Source of the DNA: Puccinellia tenuiflora | Lineage: Eukaryota > Streptophyta > Magnoliopsida > Poales > Poaceae | Direction: 5' to 3' | NCBI GenBank assembly: GCA_012064385.1 | Contig: QRDG01000131.1 | Span: 1,855,820 to 1,919,819 of the forward strand | DNA length: 64,000 nucleotides | Shown here: in pieces, positions 1-11,079 of the stretch | Position numbering within the stretch: the first letter of the stretch is position 1 | Layout of the letters: each line of letters starts with the position of its first letter | Made by a program: the position numbers and the translations under genes | Notes under the pieces: model-generated | The model's input: only the letters and a program-made list of their open reading frames with translations | What the model was told of the DNA's origin: nothing | The model's database searches: none

Positions 1-108
1 GTCCTTAGCAGTTCTTTCCAAAGCATCATGCAAGTTTTTAATAATATGAGAATTATCTAGCAGCTGGTTTTGAACTTGCATGTCAAAATGACTATGTTTT
101 ACAATAAA
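1..108 (-). pseudogene. Gypsy gag remnant, copy A, left piece
   Basis: These 108 bases match 48343-48450 almost base for base and continue at 15770 after the Helitron. On the minus strand the matching copy B segment encodes a gag-like coiled-coil stretch (MQVQNQLLDNSR, VQTQIEQITKVQKAL). This is the truncated window edge of a decayed Ty3/Gypsy gag. The break at 108/109 is the Helitron target, an A|T dinucleotide. Confidence 0.8.
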
Positions 109-929
109 TCTTATACTAGTTGAATTTTGGCGTGGCGTCTCGCCACGCCCTTGGTGATTTTTTTTGTGCAATTTTTTTTTTGTAACCAAAATGTTGGCTA
201 AATTGGAGTGTTGAAAAATTCGTTTGTTTTCGTATGAACAGTTAGCATTTTTTTTGTGTGCATTTCTGTTATATTGTGCACAATATTCAATTGTTTGAAG
301 GTTTGAAGTGATCAAACATGTTTCTATTTTATGGTAAATATTTAATTGAAATCAGAACAATCCATTTGAATTTGATTTCACATTTAGTGAAAATTTGTTC
401 GTGTGGTGTCAAATGTTGGCCAAATTGAAATGTCGAAATAAATTTGGTATTTGTTATGAGTATACTGCAGTTATTTTTTTGGCGAGCATTTTTTGTTTTA
501 TTTTATGGAACATCGGAATATTTGCTTAAATGTTGGATTAATTTTTATTGGCGATATGTTGTTGTAATATTTCGTGAACAATGCTTTATTAAAGTATTGC
601 AGATGTCCAAAGCGTATTAAAGGAATGTTTTAGAATTGAGAAGATTAAGTAACAAAATCAGTTAGGGGGGACTTCTTATTTTCTCTGCATGTTCGTATTA
701 AAATGTGAATTATTGTAAACAAACAGCATTTGTTGAATTAATTTAATTTCATATTTTGTAATGGTCAGGTATCTTTGTAATTTGTCATAAATATCGAAAT
801 ATTTACTCTAACTTCATAGTTTGAGGAAGTGCATTGTAAGGGATTTCGTTAAATTCAATCCATAATTAGAAGAAATGGTTTTTTATTTTCTTCAAATATT
901 TAGTGAATGAAGCATTTTTAAAATTTATG
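109..929. other. AT-rich noncoding, Helitron 5' region
   Basis: Apart from the 5' terminus and hairpin, only AT-rich sequence with T-runs is seen here; no coding frame, RNA gene or promoter can be supported. Confidence 0.5.
129..149 (+). other. Helitron 5' subterminal hairpin
   Basis: GGCGTGGCG (129-137), loop TCT, CGCCACGCC (141-149): a perfect 9-bp stem 20 nt inside the 5' end. It stands out in an AT-rich context. A 5' hairpin is not required in canonical Helitrons, so its role is unknown. Confidence 0.75.
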
Positions 930-3900
930 TCCATAATTAGAGAGTTTTCAGTTATCTTTGAATATTAAACAACTTGGGAGGATATAAATAGTTTGTATTT
1001 TGCTTTGAAAATTTAGTTGAACTCCATATTCAAATGGATTACAATAGGTGGACATTTATTCAATTCAATTCATAATTTGAGGGAATTACTTTGGATTTTC
1101 TCTAAATATTCGGTGAGCTGAAATGTTGAAATATGTTTTCATTATGCCTTAATTGCTACAAATAATGGTTGCTTTTTTTTTCCGACTGCATACTATAATC
1201 AAAGGAATTGTATTTTGTGAGCGTTTATTAAATTTTAATCCACTATTAGATGAAGTGTACCTGTAATGTATACAAATATTAGGCAGTTTGAATTGTTTAA
1301 GTTTGTCTGTATTGTGGCATTAGTAAGTCCTTTTTTTTCCTGAGCATGTTGATATACTTTGGGGTAATTAAAATATTTTAGCAGTTTGAAATGTTGAAAT
1401 GTGTTTCTTTTTCCCAATTAACATTTAAGTTAAGTATGTAGTAGTGGTACTGCATATTTTCTGGATTCGTGCTAGCAAATGGAGAAAGTCTGTTTATGTT
1501 GCATTTAAATTTTGACCATTTTGAAGTGTGCAACTATATTTTTTGTTTTGTTATATGTAGTTAACGTCGATTGTTTTTTGAGCATTTTACATATAGTTCA
1601 GTGAATGTCCAAATATTTATGGAACTAAAGTATTTAAATATGTTTGTATGTTAGCATGAATTTTTAATTGTAATTAGGGAAAATGTATTTCAAATATTTC
1701 CAAATATTGAAAAGTTCTGAATTTTCCAGAAAGTTTTGTTCTATGGCATAAGTAGTTAGAGCGTAATTTTCTGATTATTTTTGTTGTATTACCCATATTT
1801 TTGTCGGTGGATATACTAAGAGTTTTTGAATCGTGAACGTTTTTTTTATTTTGTTAGAAATTATCTAGCCCTTCACGCTAATACGCAGAAGGGAAGTTTT
1901 TTGTATTTATTAAATTCAATTTAGAAGCAAGGTACAATTAGAGCAAATGAATCTGTACTTTGTTGAAATATTCATATGATAAAAAAAATTTGAATTCAGT
2001 GAATGTTTTTTTTTGTTTAAAGTTTTTGTGGAACTTGGTCACATTCGATTTGGAAATGTATGTAATCAAACTTTTATTAAGTTATTTATATTTATTAAAT
2101 TCAATTTAGAAGCAAGCCATAATTAAAGCAAATGAATTTGCATTTTATCGAATTATTCATTTAATGAAACGTTTGGTTTTTAAATGCAGTGAATATATAT
2201 ATATTTTTTATTTTTCATATGATCGAACATTTTTTTTGAATTCAGTGAATGTTTTTTTTGTTTACAGTTTTTGTGGAACTTGGTCACATTCGATTTGGAA
2301 ATGTATGTAATCAAACTTTTCTTAAGTTATTTATATTTATTAAATTCAATTTAGAAGCAAGCCATAATTAAAGCAAATGAATTTGCATTTTATCGAATTA
2401 TTCATCTAATCAAATGTTTGGTTTTTAAATGTAGTGAATATATATATTTTATTTATTTATTTTTTTGCAAATTTGTGGATTTTGGTCTCATTTGATTTGG
2501 AAATGTAGCTTATGTTTTTTTTAATGCACTGGCTATTTTGATTTTGACAAATTTGTAGAATTTAGTGTAGATTTAGTGTCAATTGATTTGGTTTCATTTG
2601 ATTTAGAAATGTAGCTAATCAAATATTTTTTCTTTAAATACAGTGGCTGTTTTGATTTTGACAAATTTGTACAATTTAGTGTCAGTTGTTTTGGTATTTT
2701 TTTTGGAAAGTTCAAAAAGTTTTGGAACTGTTCAAATTTTGAAATCGTTGAAGGTGTCCATAATTAGAGAGTTTTCAGCTAAATTATATTTGAATATTAA
2801 ACAACTTGGGAGGATATAAATTTGAACTCCATATTCAAATGGATTACAATAGGTGGACATTTATTAAATTCAATCCATAATTTGAGGGAATTAATTTGGA
2901 TTTTCTCCAAATATTCGGTGAGCTGAAATGTTGAAATATGTTTTCATTATGCCTTAAGTAGTGCAAATAATGGTTGCTTTTTTTTTCCCCGACTGCATAG
3001 TACAATCAAAGGAATTGTATTTTTGTGAGCGTTTATTAAATTTTCCTCCATAATTAGATGAAGTGTACCCATAATGTATACAAATATTAGGCAGTTTGAA
3101 TTGTTTAAGTTTGTCTGTATTATGGCATTAGTAAGTCCTTTATTTTTTCCTTGAGCATGTTGATATATTTTGGGGTAATTCAAATATTTTAGCAGTTTGA
3201 AATGTTGAAATGTGTTTCTTTTTCCCAATTAACATTTAAGTTAAGTATGTAGTTAGTGGTACTGCATATTTTCTGGATTCGTGCTAGCAAATGGAGAAAG
3301 TCTGTTTATGTTGCATTTAAATTTTGACCATTTTGAAATGTGCAACTATATTTTGTGTTTTGCTATATGTAGTTAGCGTTGACTTTTTTTTTGAGCATTT
3401 TGTATATAGTTCAGTGAATGTCTAAATATTTATCGAACTAAAGTATTTAAATATGTTGGTATGAATTTTTAATTGTAAGTAGGGAAAATGTATTTCAAAT
3501 ATTTCCAAATATTGAAAAGTTCTGAATTTTCTAGAAAGTTTTGTTCTATGGCATAAGTAGTTAGAACGTAATTTTCTGATTATTTTTTGTTGCATTACCC
3601 ATATTTTTTGTCGGTGGATATACTAAGAGTTTTTGAATCTTGAACGATTTTTTTTCTAATTTTGTTTGAAATTATCTAGCCCTTCACGGTAATACGTAGA
3701 AGGGAAGTTTTTTGTATATATTAAATTCAATTTAGAAGCAAGGTACAATTAGAGCAAATGAATTTGTACTCTGTTGAAATATTCATATGGTCAAACAATT
3801 TTTTCTTTGAATTCAGTGAATGTTTTTTTTTTTGTGTTTACAGTTTTTGTGGAACTTGGTCACATTCGATTTGGAAATGTATGTAATCAAATTTTTCTTA

Positions 3901-4327
3901 AGTTATTTATATTTGTTAAATTCAATTTAGAAGCAAGCCATAATTAAAGCAAATGAATTTGCATTTTATCGAATTACTCATCTAATCAAACATTTGGTTT
4001 TTAAATGCAGTGAATATATATTTATTTTTTATTTTTTTGTTGCAAATTTATGGATTTTGTCTCATTTGATTTGGAAATGTAGCTAATGTTTTTTTTTAAA
4101 TGCACTGGCTATTTTGATTTTGACAAATTTGTAGAATTTAGTGTAGATTTAGTGTCAATTGATTTGGTCTCATTTGATTTAGAAATGTAGGTAATAAAAA
4201 AAAATCTTTAAATACAGTGGCTGTTTTGATTTTGACAAATTTGTACAATTTAGTGTCAGTTGTTTTTTTTTTTTTGAAAAGTTCAAAAAGTTTTGGAACT
4301 GTTCAAATTTTGAAATCGTTGAAGGTG
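930..4327. repeat. AT-rich direct tandem duplication, 1.83 + 1.57 kb
   Basis: Unit 1 (930-2756) and unit 2 (2757-4327) both begin TCCATAATTAGAGAGTTTTC and end AAATCGTTGAAGGTG. The whole order of motifs is repeated, with unit 2 shorter through deletions. Inside each unit a smaller block starting ATTAAATTCAATTTAGAAGC recurs (1913, 2095, 2340; 3723, 3915). There are no long ORFs; the short reading frames are AT-rich noise. Lies in the 5' third of the Helitron. Confidence 0.85.
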
Positions 4328-4334
4328 CTCGTAT

Positions 4335-5107
4335 TTCATTTCCAGCATGATCTTGCCAGCCATGGTCGTCAGCTCTGGCAAGCAAGAATAAAACAATAAC
4401 AAAATTGTATAAACACTCAAATCAGTTCACGGCGGCCGCATGATCCATGGATGATAAGCTTGTTGTTGATTGGATGGATGTATGGATGAGGTACCGTACC
4501 AGATAGCTCGTCGAGGAGGTACCGAGCCTCCTGCTCTGCCGTGGTCACCGCCACAGATGCCTCCTTGTACCTGGCCTCCAAGAGCCTCGCAGCCCTTTCA
4601 TGCTCGTCGGCGTGGGCGCGTCCTCGGCAGTCCTACTCGTGATCTGGCCGTTGACCACGTACATCCACCACACAGCAAGGCGACTGCGCCATGGCAGAAG
4701 CCAATACGTTTGGCGAGGCAGTGGTGTCCGAGGCGGCAGGCTCATCTGCTCGCTCCGCGAGAGTCACCCCACTGGATGGGTGCCTCCTTGGAAGAAGGCA
4801 TGGCCGGCGCGGTTGAGTTCGTCCTGCCATCGTGCGCCACCGCCCGGCATGCCGCGCGCCAGCGGCGCGCCGCCAGCCGGCAACACACGGCACGGCCGTC
4901 AGCTACAGAGGAGCGCAGGTAGCGGGCGTGCGGCCCTGATGGATGCCCCCGCACGCACCGGCCTGGAGGAAGCATGTAGTGCAGTTGCAGTCCGTCGTGT
5001 CGTCCTACAGGCAGCAGCAGCATCGTGACCAGAGGGATCTCCGCCGAGTCGTCAGAGGTGCCGGAGCAGAAGACGGTGGTGAGCCGGCGGTCCTGCTGCT
5101 CGACGGA
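4335..5107 (-). pseudogene. Captured gene fragment, minus strand
   Basis: Base composition jumps from AT-rich to GC-rich at about 4335. Minus-strand translation gives coding-like stretches in more than one frame: ELTTMAGKIMLEMKYEHLQR near 4380-4320, ERAARLLEARYKEASVAV continuing to EARYLLDELSG near 4605-4505, and LTTVFCSGTSDDSAEIPL near 5080-5020. The second has the heptad look of a coiled coil. The frames are not contiguous. This fits exons and intron pieces of a host gene captured by the Helitron. The parent gene is not recognised, and the plus-strand ORFs here look like shadows. Confidence 0.4.
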
Positions 5108-5868
5108 TGGACGCGCCCAGGCTACCTCCGTGTGCTGCTAAAAAAAGGAACGAAATATGCACCGAGTTCTGGATTTGGGGCAGAGCGTGAGCGCTTACCT
5201 TGAGGTTGGCCCGCTATGTAGACGGCCGCCGACTCGCCGGTAGGATTCCGCGTGCGGCGAGGGGGAGCGGCGGAATCAGGACGAATTCTCTCGTGGAAGA
5301 GGACGCGGGGAAGAAGGGACTGCGCCCTGTCGCCGCCGTATCTCACGCGCCGGCGAGCAAGCCAGGCGACCGATCTACGGCGAGGAGGGAGAGGCGACGG
5401 CGGCGGAGCCCGCCGTGAGCGTCGATCCGAGCGGGGAGCGGCGGAGCGGCGGGGGCGCGCGTCGGTGGCGACGGTGACCTCCGCGTCGGATGGACGCGCC
5501 CAGGCTACCTCCGTGTGCTGCTAAAAAAAGGAACGAAATATGCACCGAGTTCTGGATTTGGGGCAGAGCGTGAGCGCTTACCTTGAGGTTGGCCCGCTAT
5601 GTAGACGGCCGCCGACTCGCCGGTAGGATTCCGCGTGCGGCGAGGGGGAGCGGCGGAAACATGACGGATTCTCTCGTGGAAGAGGACGCGGGGAAGAAGG
5701 GACTGCGCTCTGTCGCCGCCGTATCTCACGCGCCGGTGAGCAAGCCAGGCGACCGATCTACGGCGAGGAGGGAGAGGCGACGGCGGCGGAGCCCGCCGTG
5801 AGCGTCGATCCGAGCGGGGAGCGGCGGAGCGGCGGGGGCACGCGTCGGCGGCGACCTCCGCGTCGCGG
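5105..5868 (-). repeat. Tandem duplication, 383 bp x 2, with exon/intron boundary
   Basis: TGGACGCGCCCAGGC starts unit 1 at 5108 and unit 2 at 5491. The copies are nearly identical; the clearest difference is near 5277 against 5660. On the minus strand each unit reads a GC-rich 5' leader, then CAACCTCAAG|GTAAGC, a good splice donor, then a T-rich tract before AGCAG. It therefore looks like the first exon and intron start of a captured gene, duplicated in place. The 224-codon minus-strand ORF over it is Arg/Pro/Ser-rich and probably untranslated leader. Confidence 0.75.
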
Positions 5869-7300
5869 GAGAGAGGAAGGGGGAGGGGGATTGTGCGGGT
5901 ATTTTGTAGAAAAGCCCTCGTGGTTTTGCGGAATCGCGAACAGCTCCCTCGCTGCGTTAAAATATGGACTGCGGGTTCTATTTGCGGGTTTGGGAAGTGC
6001 TTTTTTGCAAAACCGTCACGGACGCGTTTCAGGGCCGTCCGATCGCCGGCGGACGGCCAGGATCGCAGCACTGTAGTACTGTAGCTAGCTACAGCGCCGC
6101 CGAGAATTCGTTTCACTTTAATATAGTTAGTAGATTTACTAATTGAAGGCACCAACGGAAGCTCCACGTTAATCCTCAATAAGAAAGCAAATTAACCATC
6201 CGATCTGCCCGTTAGCTATTTACAACCATCAGATGAAGCAATAGAGTCCTCATGTTTTATCCCACGTATAGGCATCCTTAACGAGCCTTTCAATTGGTTT
6301 GGAAAAAAACACATGTGTTGTCAAAAAAAGAAAAACATCTCCCTTGGAGACTCCTCCACCGATCCTACCCATCGAGTCACAAACGCGTCACCGGCCGCTC
6401 CCTCTGATCCTCCACCTCCATTGTCCTACTCCGCCGCATCTCTTTCACCCGTCTGCCGGCGTGTCGCCCTCGATCGGTTTCCTTTGCGTCACCATGCGCA
6501 CGACCCTGATATCCAGCATCAAATCTGCGTGGGACTTCAATCACCATGCCGGCGACCGGTGCGGAGGCTAAGACAGATGCGATCTGCACGTCTCCGGCTG
6601 CACGAACATACATCATCAACAGGCAACGGAGTGAGATTAATGAAGTTAGCGTGAGTGAGGAAAAAAAATCATCGTGCGCAGATTTGAAGAGCTGCTGTAA
6701 CATTGCACTGGAATATATATTGCAGATTTACTGGAATCGAGGGATGATGCAGGTAACCGGCCGGACGAGTGGAAGCTAAAACAGCTGGGCGCTGCATGTC
6801 TCCGGCGTCCGCGTCGCCTTCTCCGTCAAACAAGAGGGTATATAATCAACGGGCAAGGCCGTAAGAGAGAGTGAGGATTAATGCACTTAGTGTGGATGAG
6901 TAAAATTTATTCCTTCGTGTACATATTTGAAGAGCTGGTCGTAATCATTGCAATGGAATACTACAGATTCAATGATCTTTTGCGTAAACAACGACTCTTA
7001 GACGACGCTAGCTGGAAATCAGGTAATGAATATACCATGATTGAACAATTATAAGTTATTATTTCACTGTATTTTATTAATTTAATTTCATAGAGTATGC
7101 CTTTTGAATCATTTTTTTCTACGCATAAGTTTCATAGTTGCCAGCCAGAATGTGTGAAATCTAAACAGATGGTTCTCTTCAGATGAATCGTATGAATCAT
7201 ATATTACTATGCTTGCTTGATTGAATATAGCGTCTACATTTGACACTGAAAGAGTGTGTTTTCTCTAATTAAAGAGCCAAAATTGGAGAGCAGCGATATG
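5869..7300. other. No gene recognised; diverged short duplication
   Basis: GC content falls gradually. About 6590-6760 and 6830-6975 are diverged copies of one segment (ATCAACRGGCAA, GAAGAGCTG, GGAATAT, CAGATT in the same order). No supported coding frame was found. Confidence 0.45.
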
Positions 7301-7305
7301 GAGGC

Positions 7306-7323
7306 CGAGCTACATGTAGCTCG
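7306..7323. other. 18-bp perfect palindrome, left member of a pair
   Basis: CGAGCTACATGTAGCTCG, preceded by GGAGGC. The mirror-image context occurs at 13899-13916, followed by GCCTCC. The two together have the geometry of terminal inverted repeats of a 6.6-kb insertion, but no target duplication was found. Confidence 0.6.
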
Positions 7324-7504
7324 TTATCCTCCCCGTCCGTCTGCGCGATCTGAGCAGGTTTTTGTTGACTTGTGAATAGCCACGGCCCAATGCGAAATGA
7401 TAAATACTGCTGTGCCGTCGTACGCGGGCAGAGATACAGATACTTTTGTACATGGGCCTGTCCAGACAGACCATGATGGGCTGGCACATAAAATTTAGGA
7501 ACAA

Positions 7505-10437
7505 GGGACTGAAAACATGCAGGAAGTCTTGCAAGCTATTCCTACATCAGTAACGAGCGAGATGAATGCCAAGCTGACTGCTCCGTTTGAAGCTAAAGAG
7601 GTCAAGGACGCGCTTTTTCAGATGTTTCCTACCAAGGCTCCTGGCCCGGACGGGTACCCTGCTCATTTTTTCCAAAGACATTGGAATTTATGTGGGGGGG
7701 AGGTGACAGAAGCGGTGCTGAAAATCCTGAGGGGTGAAGACAGTCCAGAAGGAATTAACAAAACTTTTGTGGTTCTCATTCCGAAAGTGGCAACTCCAGT
7801 TGAGCTGGGTCAGTTTAGACCAATAAGTTTGTGCAATGTGGTCTACAAAATTGCTTCAAAGGTTCTGGCCAATAGATTGAAAATCTGGTTACCAGAAATT
7901 ATCACTGAAGAACAGTCTGCGTTCGTACCTGGGAGACTCATCACCGACAACATTATTACGGCGTATGAATGTCTACACTTTATGAAGCACAACGGGGCGA
8001 AAAAACACAGGCATTGTGCTCTGAAATTGGATATGAAAAAAGCTTACGATCGCGTCGAGTGGGCTTATCTGGAGGCGGTGATGAGGAAGATGGGTTTTGC
8101 TCATACCTGGATTAATCTGGTAATGAGATTGGTTACAACTGTGTCCTTTTCGGTCCTCTTTAATGGAGTACCGACGGAGGAATTTCAGCCTACTCGTGGT
8201 CTCCGTCAGGGGGACCCTATTTCTCCTTACTTGTTCCTATTGGCAGCAGAGGGCCTTTCTGGCCTCTTAAAGTTGAGTCGTCAGTCATCGCACATGGAAG
8301 GGATCAAGGTGGCTCCCACGGCACCAGCTGTGAATCATCTTCTCTTCGCCGATGACAGCCTGCTGTTCATGAAGGCAAGCACAGAAGGAGCGGTGGAAAC
8401 TCAAAATCTTCTTGACAAATATTGTCGAGCGTCGGGACAGCGTGTCAACTTTGACAAGTCGTCTGTTTTCTTCAGCAAGGGCTGTCCAGAGGTGCAGCGT
8501 GAAGAGGTAAAGCAGATCCTCCAAGTTTCTAATGAGACGTTGAACGAGAAGTATCTAGGCCTACCGTCGGATGTTGGTAGGTCAAAGAATGGTACTTTTA
8601 AGTACCTCAAGGATAGGATTTGGAAGCAGGTGCAGGGCTGGATCGAGCAAATCTTGTCGGCAGCAGGGAAAGAAGTTTTGATCAAATCTGTTGCACAAGC
8701 GATCCCGACCTATTCCATGTCTTGTTTCAAATTACCACGGGGTCTATGTTTGAAGATCAATGCCTTGCTGCGTAATTTTTGGTGGGGCAGCAAAGAAGGT
8801 GAGCGGAAAACTTGTTGGATTTCATGGGAGAAGATGTGTTCGCCCAAATCATCGGGTGGGCTTGGATTCAGAGATATAGAGCTTTTTAACCTGGCATTGC
8901 TTGCCCGTCAAGCGTGGCGAATCTTGATTAACCCCGAGTCTCTGAGCGCCAGGGTTCTAAAGGCTGCCTACTTCCCAAACAGTGAGTTTTTGGATGCTCA
9001 GATCGGAAGTAACCCTTCCCAGATTTGGCGGGCAATTGTTGAAGGTAAAGAAGTACTGCAGCAGGGTTTAATCAGAAGGGTCGGGAATGGGGATTCAACT
9101 AATGCTTGGAATCAGAATTGGCTGCCCCGTGATTATATGCTCCGACCGATTGCGTGCAGGCAGTCGAACCCTCCTGAGAAGGTTTCAGACTTTCTTGACA
9201 TTACTAATGCATGCTGGAACTCTGAGAAGTTGGAAGAGTTCTTCATGCCCATGGATGTGCAAGTGATCAAGGCGATCCCAGTATGTACCCACAGCCAAGA
9301 GGACTTCTGGTCGTGGCACTATGACAGAAGCGGTGTGTTCACGGTGCGCTCAGCCTATAAACTGTTGGTGCACACAAAGAATAGAAGAGAGGACTGGTTA
9401 GAAGGTCGGGCTAATTCGTCAGGGACGGCGGAGAGTGAGAAGCAATGGATTAAACTCTGGCAAACCCCTGTACCCTCAAAACTGCGGGTGTTTCTGTGGC
9501 GTTTGGGACATCAATCTCTACCTACGAGTGATGTTCGCCATCGTAGAAACATGGCGGACAACTGTTTATGCTCTATCTGTGGTAATCCAGACTCGTGGAG
9601 GCATTCACTAATTGATTGTGCAGCCTCTCGATGTGTTTGGGCTCTGGCTGACGAGGAGGTAACTCAGTTCATATGTTCAGTTCAGGAGCCGGGTGCAAGA
9701 CATTGGCTTGCTGCGGTGAGGACTGCATTGCCGGAAAAGGAATGGATCTCTGTTGTTGTCACTCTTTGGGCGATTTGGTACGCAAGACGTCGAATCATCC
9801 ATGACGGGGAATACCAAAGCCCAATGTCAACACACATATTCATTGAAAGGTTCATCCTGGACCTCGATCTGGTGGCTCAGACCAAGCCAGCTGTTGGGCG
9901 TACACCAGCGAGAACTCTTCCTCGTTGGCTGCCGCCACCAATGGGTTCAGTTAAACTGAATGTGGATGCGGCAGTAAAAAGAGATGGTTCCGCCGGCTCT
10001 GTGGGTGTTGTCTGCAGGTCTACAGCGGGTCTCTTTCTTGGGGCGTCCACTGTCACCTTCAAGGACTTATCTGATCCAGCGATCCTTGAAGCTTTAGCTT
10101 GCCGGGAAGCTCTGGCTTTGGCTCTTGATCTTGGACAGAGCCATTTGTGCGTTGCGAGTGACTGCCTGGGGGTAATCAATAACCTCTCAAGGCCTTTTCT
10201 GGGTACCTACAGTACTGTACTCAGGGAGATAAAATGGAGGTCGGGTGATTTTGATATGGTGACTTTCATCCACGAAAGCAGGAGCGCGAACATGGAAGCC
10301 CACAGCCTTGCGCGCTTCTCTTCTTCCCTAGAACCTGGACGTCGGGTTTGGTTCATGCAGCCACCTGAGGGTCTTTGTATTCCTTTGTTTATTACTGGTT
10401 AATAAAGCGTGCTATCCTCAAAAAAAAAAAAAAAAAA
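7505..10437 (+). mobile_element. L1-type LINE, 5' truncated
   Basis: The element comprises ORF2 without its endonuclease part, an AATAAA (10401-10406) overlapping the stop region, and an 18-nt poly(A) tail at 10420-10437. That is the standard 3' end of an L1-clade retrotransposon, and 5' truncation is the usual outcome of target-primed reverse transcription. The exact 5' junction is unclear (about 7505), and no flanking duplication could be identified by eye. It lies inside the Helitron, so it either landed there or was carried in. Confidence 0.85.
7517..10402 (+). CDS. LINE ORF2: reverse transcriptase, zinc-knuckle, RNase H
   Basis: An uninterrupted 961-codon frame. Residues about 40-300 are a non-LTR reverse transcriptase: APGPDGYP, QFRPISLCN, SAFVPGRLITDN, LDMKKAYDRVEW, GLRQGDPISPYLF and the catalytic FADD near residue 276. 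Residues about 598-711 match the zf-RVT domain (WHYDRSGVFTVRSAY, then C-x2-C with H and C). Residues about 812-945 are a plant RNase H-like domain (NVDAAV, EALACREAL, SDCLGVINN). The APE-type endonuclease expected upstream is absent, so the first ATG is simply the first after truncation. The open frame over nearly 3 kb suggests recent activity of the source element. It cannot mobilise itself without the endonuclease. Confidence 0.93.
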   Translation: MQEVLQAIPTSVTSEMNAKLTAPFEAKEVKDALFQMFPTKAPGPDGYPAHFFQRHWNLCGGEVTEAVLKILRGEDSPEGINKTFVVLIPKVATPVELGQFRPISLCNVVYKIASKVLANRLKIWLPEIITEEQSAFVPGRLITDNIITAYECLHFMKHNGAKKHRHCALKLDMKKAYDRVEWAYLEAVMRKMGFAHTWINLVMRLVTTVSFSVLFNGVPTEEFQPTRGLRQGDPISPYLFLLAAEGLSGLLKLSRQSSHMEGIKVAPTAPAVNHLLFADDSLLFMKASTEGAVETQNLLDKYCRASGQRVNFDKSSVFFSKGCPEVQREEVKQILQVSNETLNEKYLGLPSDVGRSKNGTFKYLKDRIWKQVQGWIEQILSAAGKEVLIKSVAQAIPTYSMSCFKLPRGLCLKINALLRNFWWGSKEGERKTCWISWEKMCSPKSSGGLGFRDIELFNLALLARQAWRILINPESLSARVLKAAYFPNSEFLDAQIGSNPSQIWRAIVEGKEVLQQGLIRRVGNGDSTNAWNQNWLPRDYMLRPIACRQSNPPEKVSDFLDITNACWNSEKLEEFFMPMDVQVIKAIPVCTHSQEDFWSWHYDRSGVFTVRSAYKLLVHTKNRREDWLEGRANSSGTAESEKQWIKLWQTPVPSKLRVFLWRLGHQSLPTSDVRHRRNMADNCLCSICGNPDSWRHSLIDCAASRCVWALADEEVTQFICSVQEPGARHWLAAVRTALPEKEWISVVVTLWAIWYARRRIIHDGEYQSPMSTHIFIERFILDLDLVAQTKPAVGRTPARTLPRWLPPPMGSVKLNVDAAVKRDGSAGSVGVVCRSTAGLFLGASTVTFKDLSDPAILEALACREALALALDLGQSHLCVASDCLGVINNLSRPFLGTYSTVLREIKWRSGDFDMVTFIHESRSANMEAHSLARFSSSLEPGRRVWFMQPPEGLCIPLFITG

Positions 10438-10737
10438 CCTGCTTCAGTGTTAATGCCGGTAGCCAATTAATACCACTTGATACAGGGGCGGCGGAGGGAC
10501 GTATGGATAGTTTCACCCCGGTTCGTCAAGCTCTGTCTATCTCCCCCACCGCCGGCGGCTGTCTGCGCAAACAAGCTACCAGATGGGCCGGCGAGGTAAA
10601 TGACGGACTGAAAATTTTCTTCGAGAACGTCGATTCACGGTACAGATTTGCATCCGCAAAATTTTGAATTTGATTAAAGTGTGGATTAGATCTGAGCTAT
10701 CGATTGAGATGTAGATTTGTTTGTGCTTTGATGCAGG

Positions 10738-11079
10738 CTTGTAGCACGGGAGTGCGCAGGCGACGAGCTGCAGCAGGACGTAATCGAAGAGTCGAAGCTA
10801 TTAGCTATACAGCCTACGGGATGCGTGGAATCAGCGAGCTTGATGGCTGGAGTGGCGGCAGAGCTTGTTCTTCCCTTGCTCTGCACCTCGGCTGCGAGTT
10901 CTTCCAAAATACATGCGGGTCTGCCTGGGATCTCCTCCAGTCGATCCACCGGTGTGGGCTGCAAGCGTGCAAGGGACTCGATACATGATCCAGATACTAT
11001 GCCTGAAGGTGGTGATCAAGTGGATTCAGCAGCGAAGCCATCTACTGCTCACGGAGAGCATGGGTGGACGAGATGGTAA
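10738..11079 (+). pseudogene. Captured exon, unknown gene
   Basis: A splice-acceptor-like tract (GTGCTTTGATGCAG) ends at 10737 and is followed by an open frame reading LVARECAGDELQQDVIEESK to the TGG TAA at 11079, about 113 codons. It carries a hydrophobic patch (AAELVLPLLCTSAA). GC content is higher than the surroundings. No family is recognised. It reads like a terminal exon of a host gene picked up by the Helitron; a second, shifted plus-strand ORF over the same bases is less protein-like. Confidence 0.4.

Noticed and set aside
5505..6179. 224-codon minus-strand ORF in the Helitron
   Set aside because: Composition-driven Arg/Pro/Ser frame spanning the tandem duplication and the splice donor; no motif and not continuous with exon-like reading.
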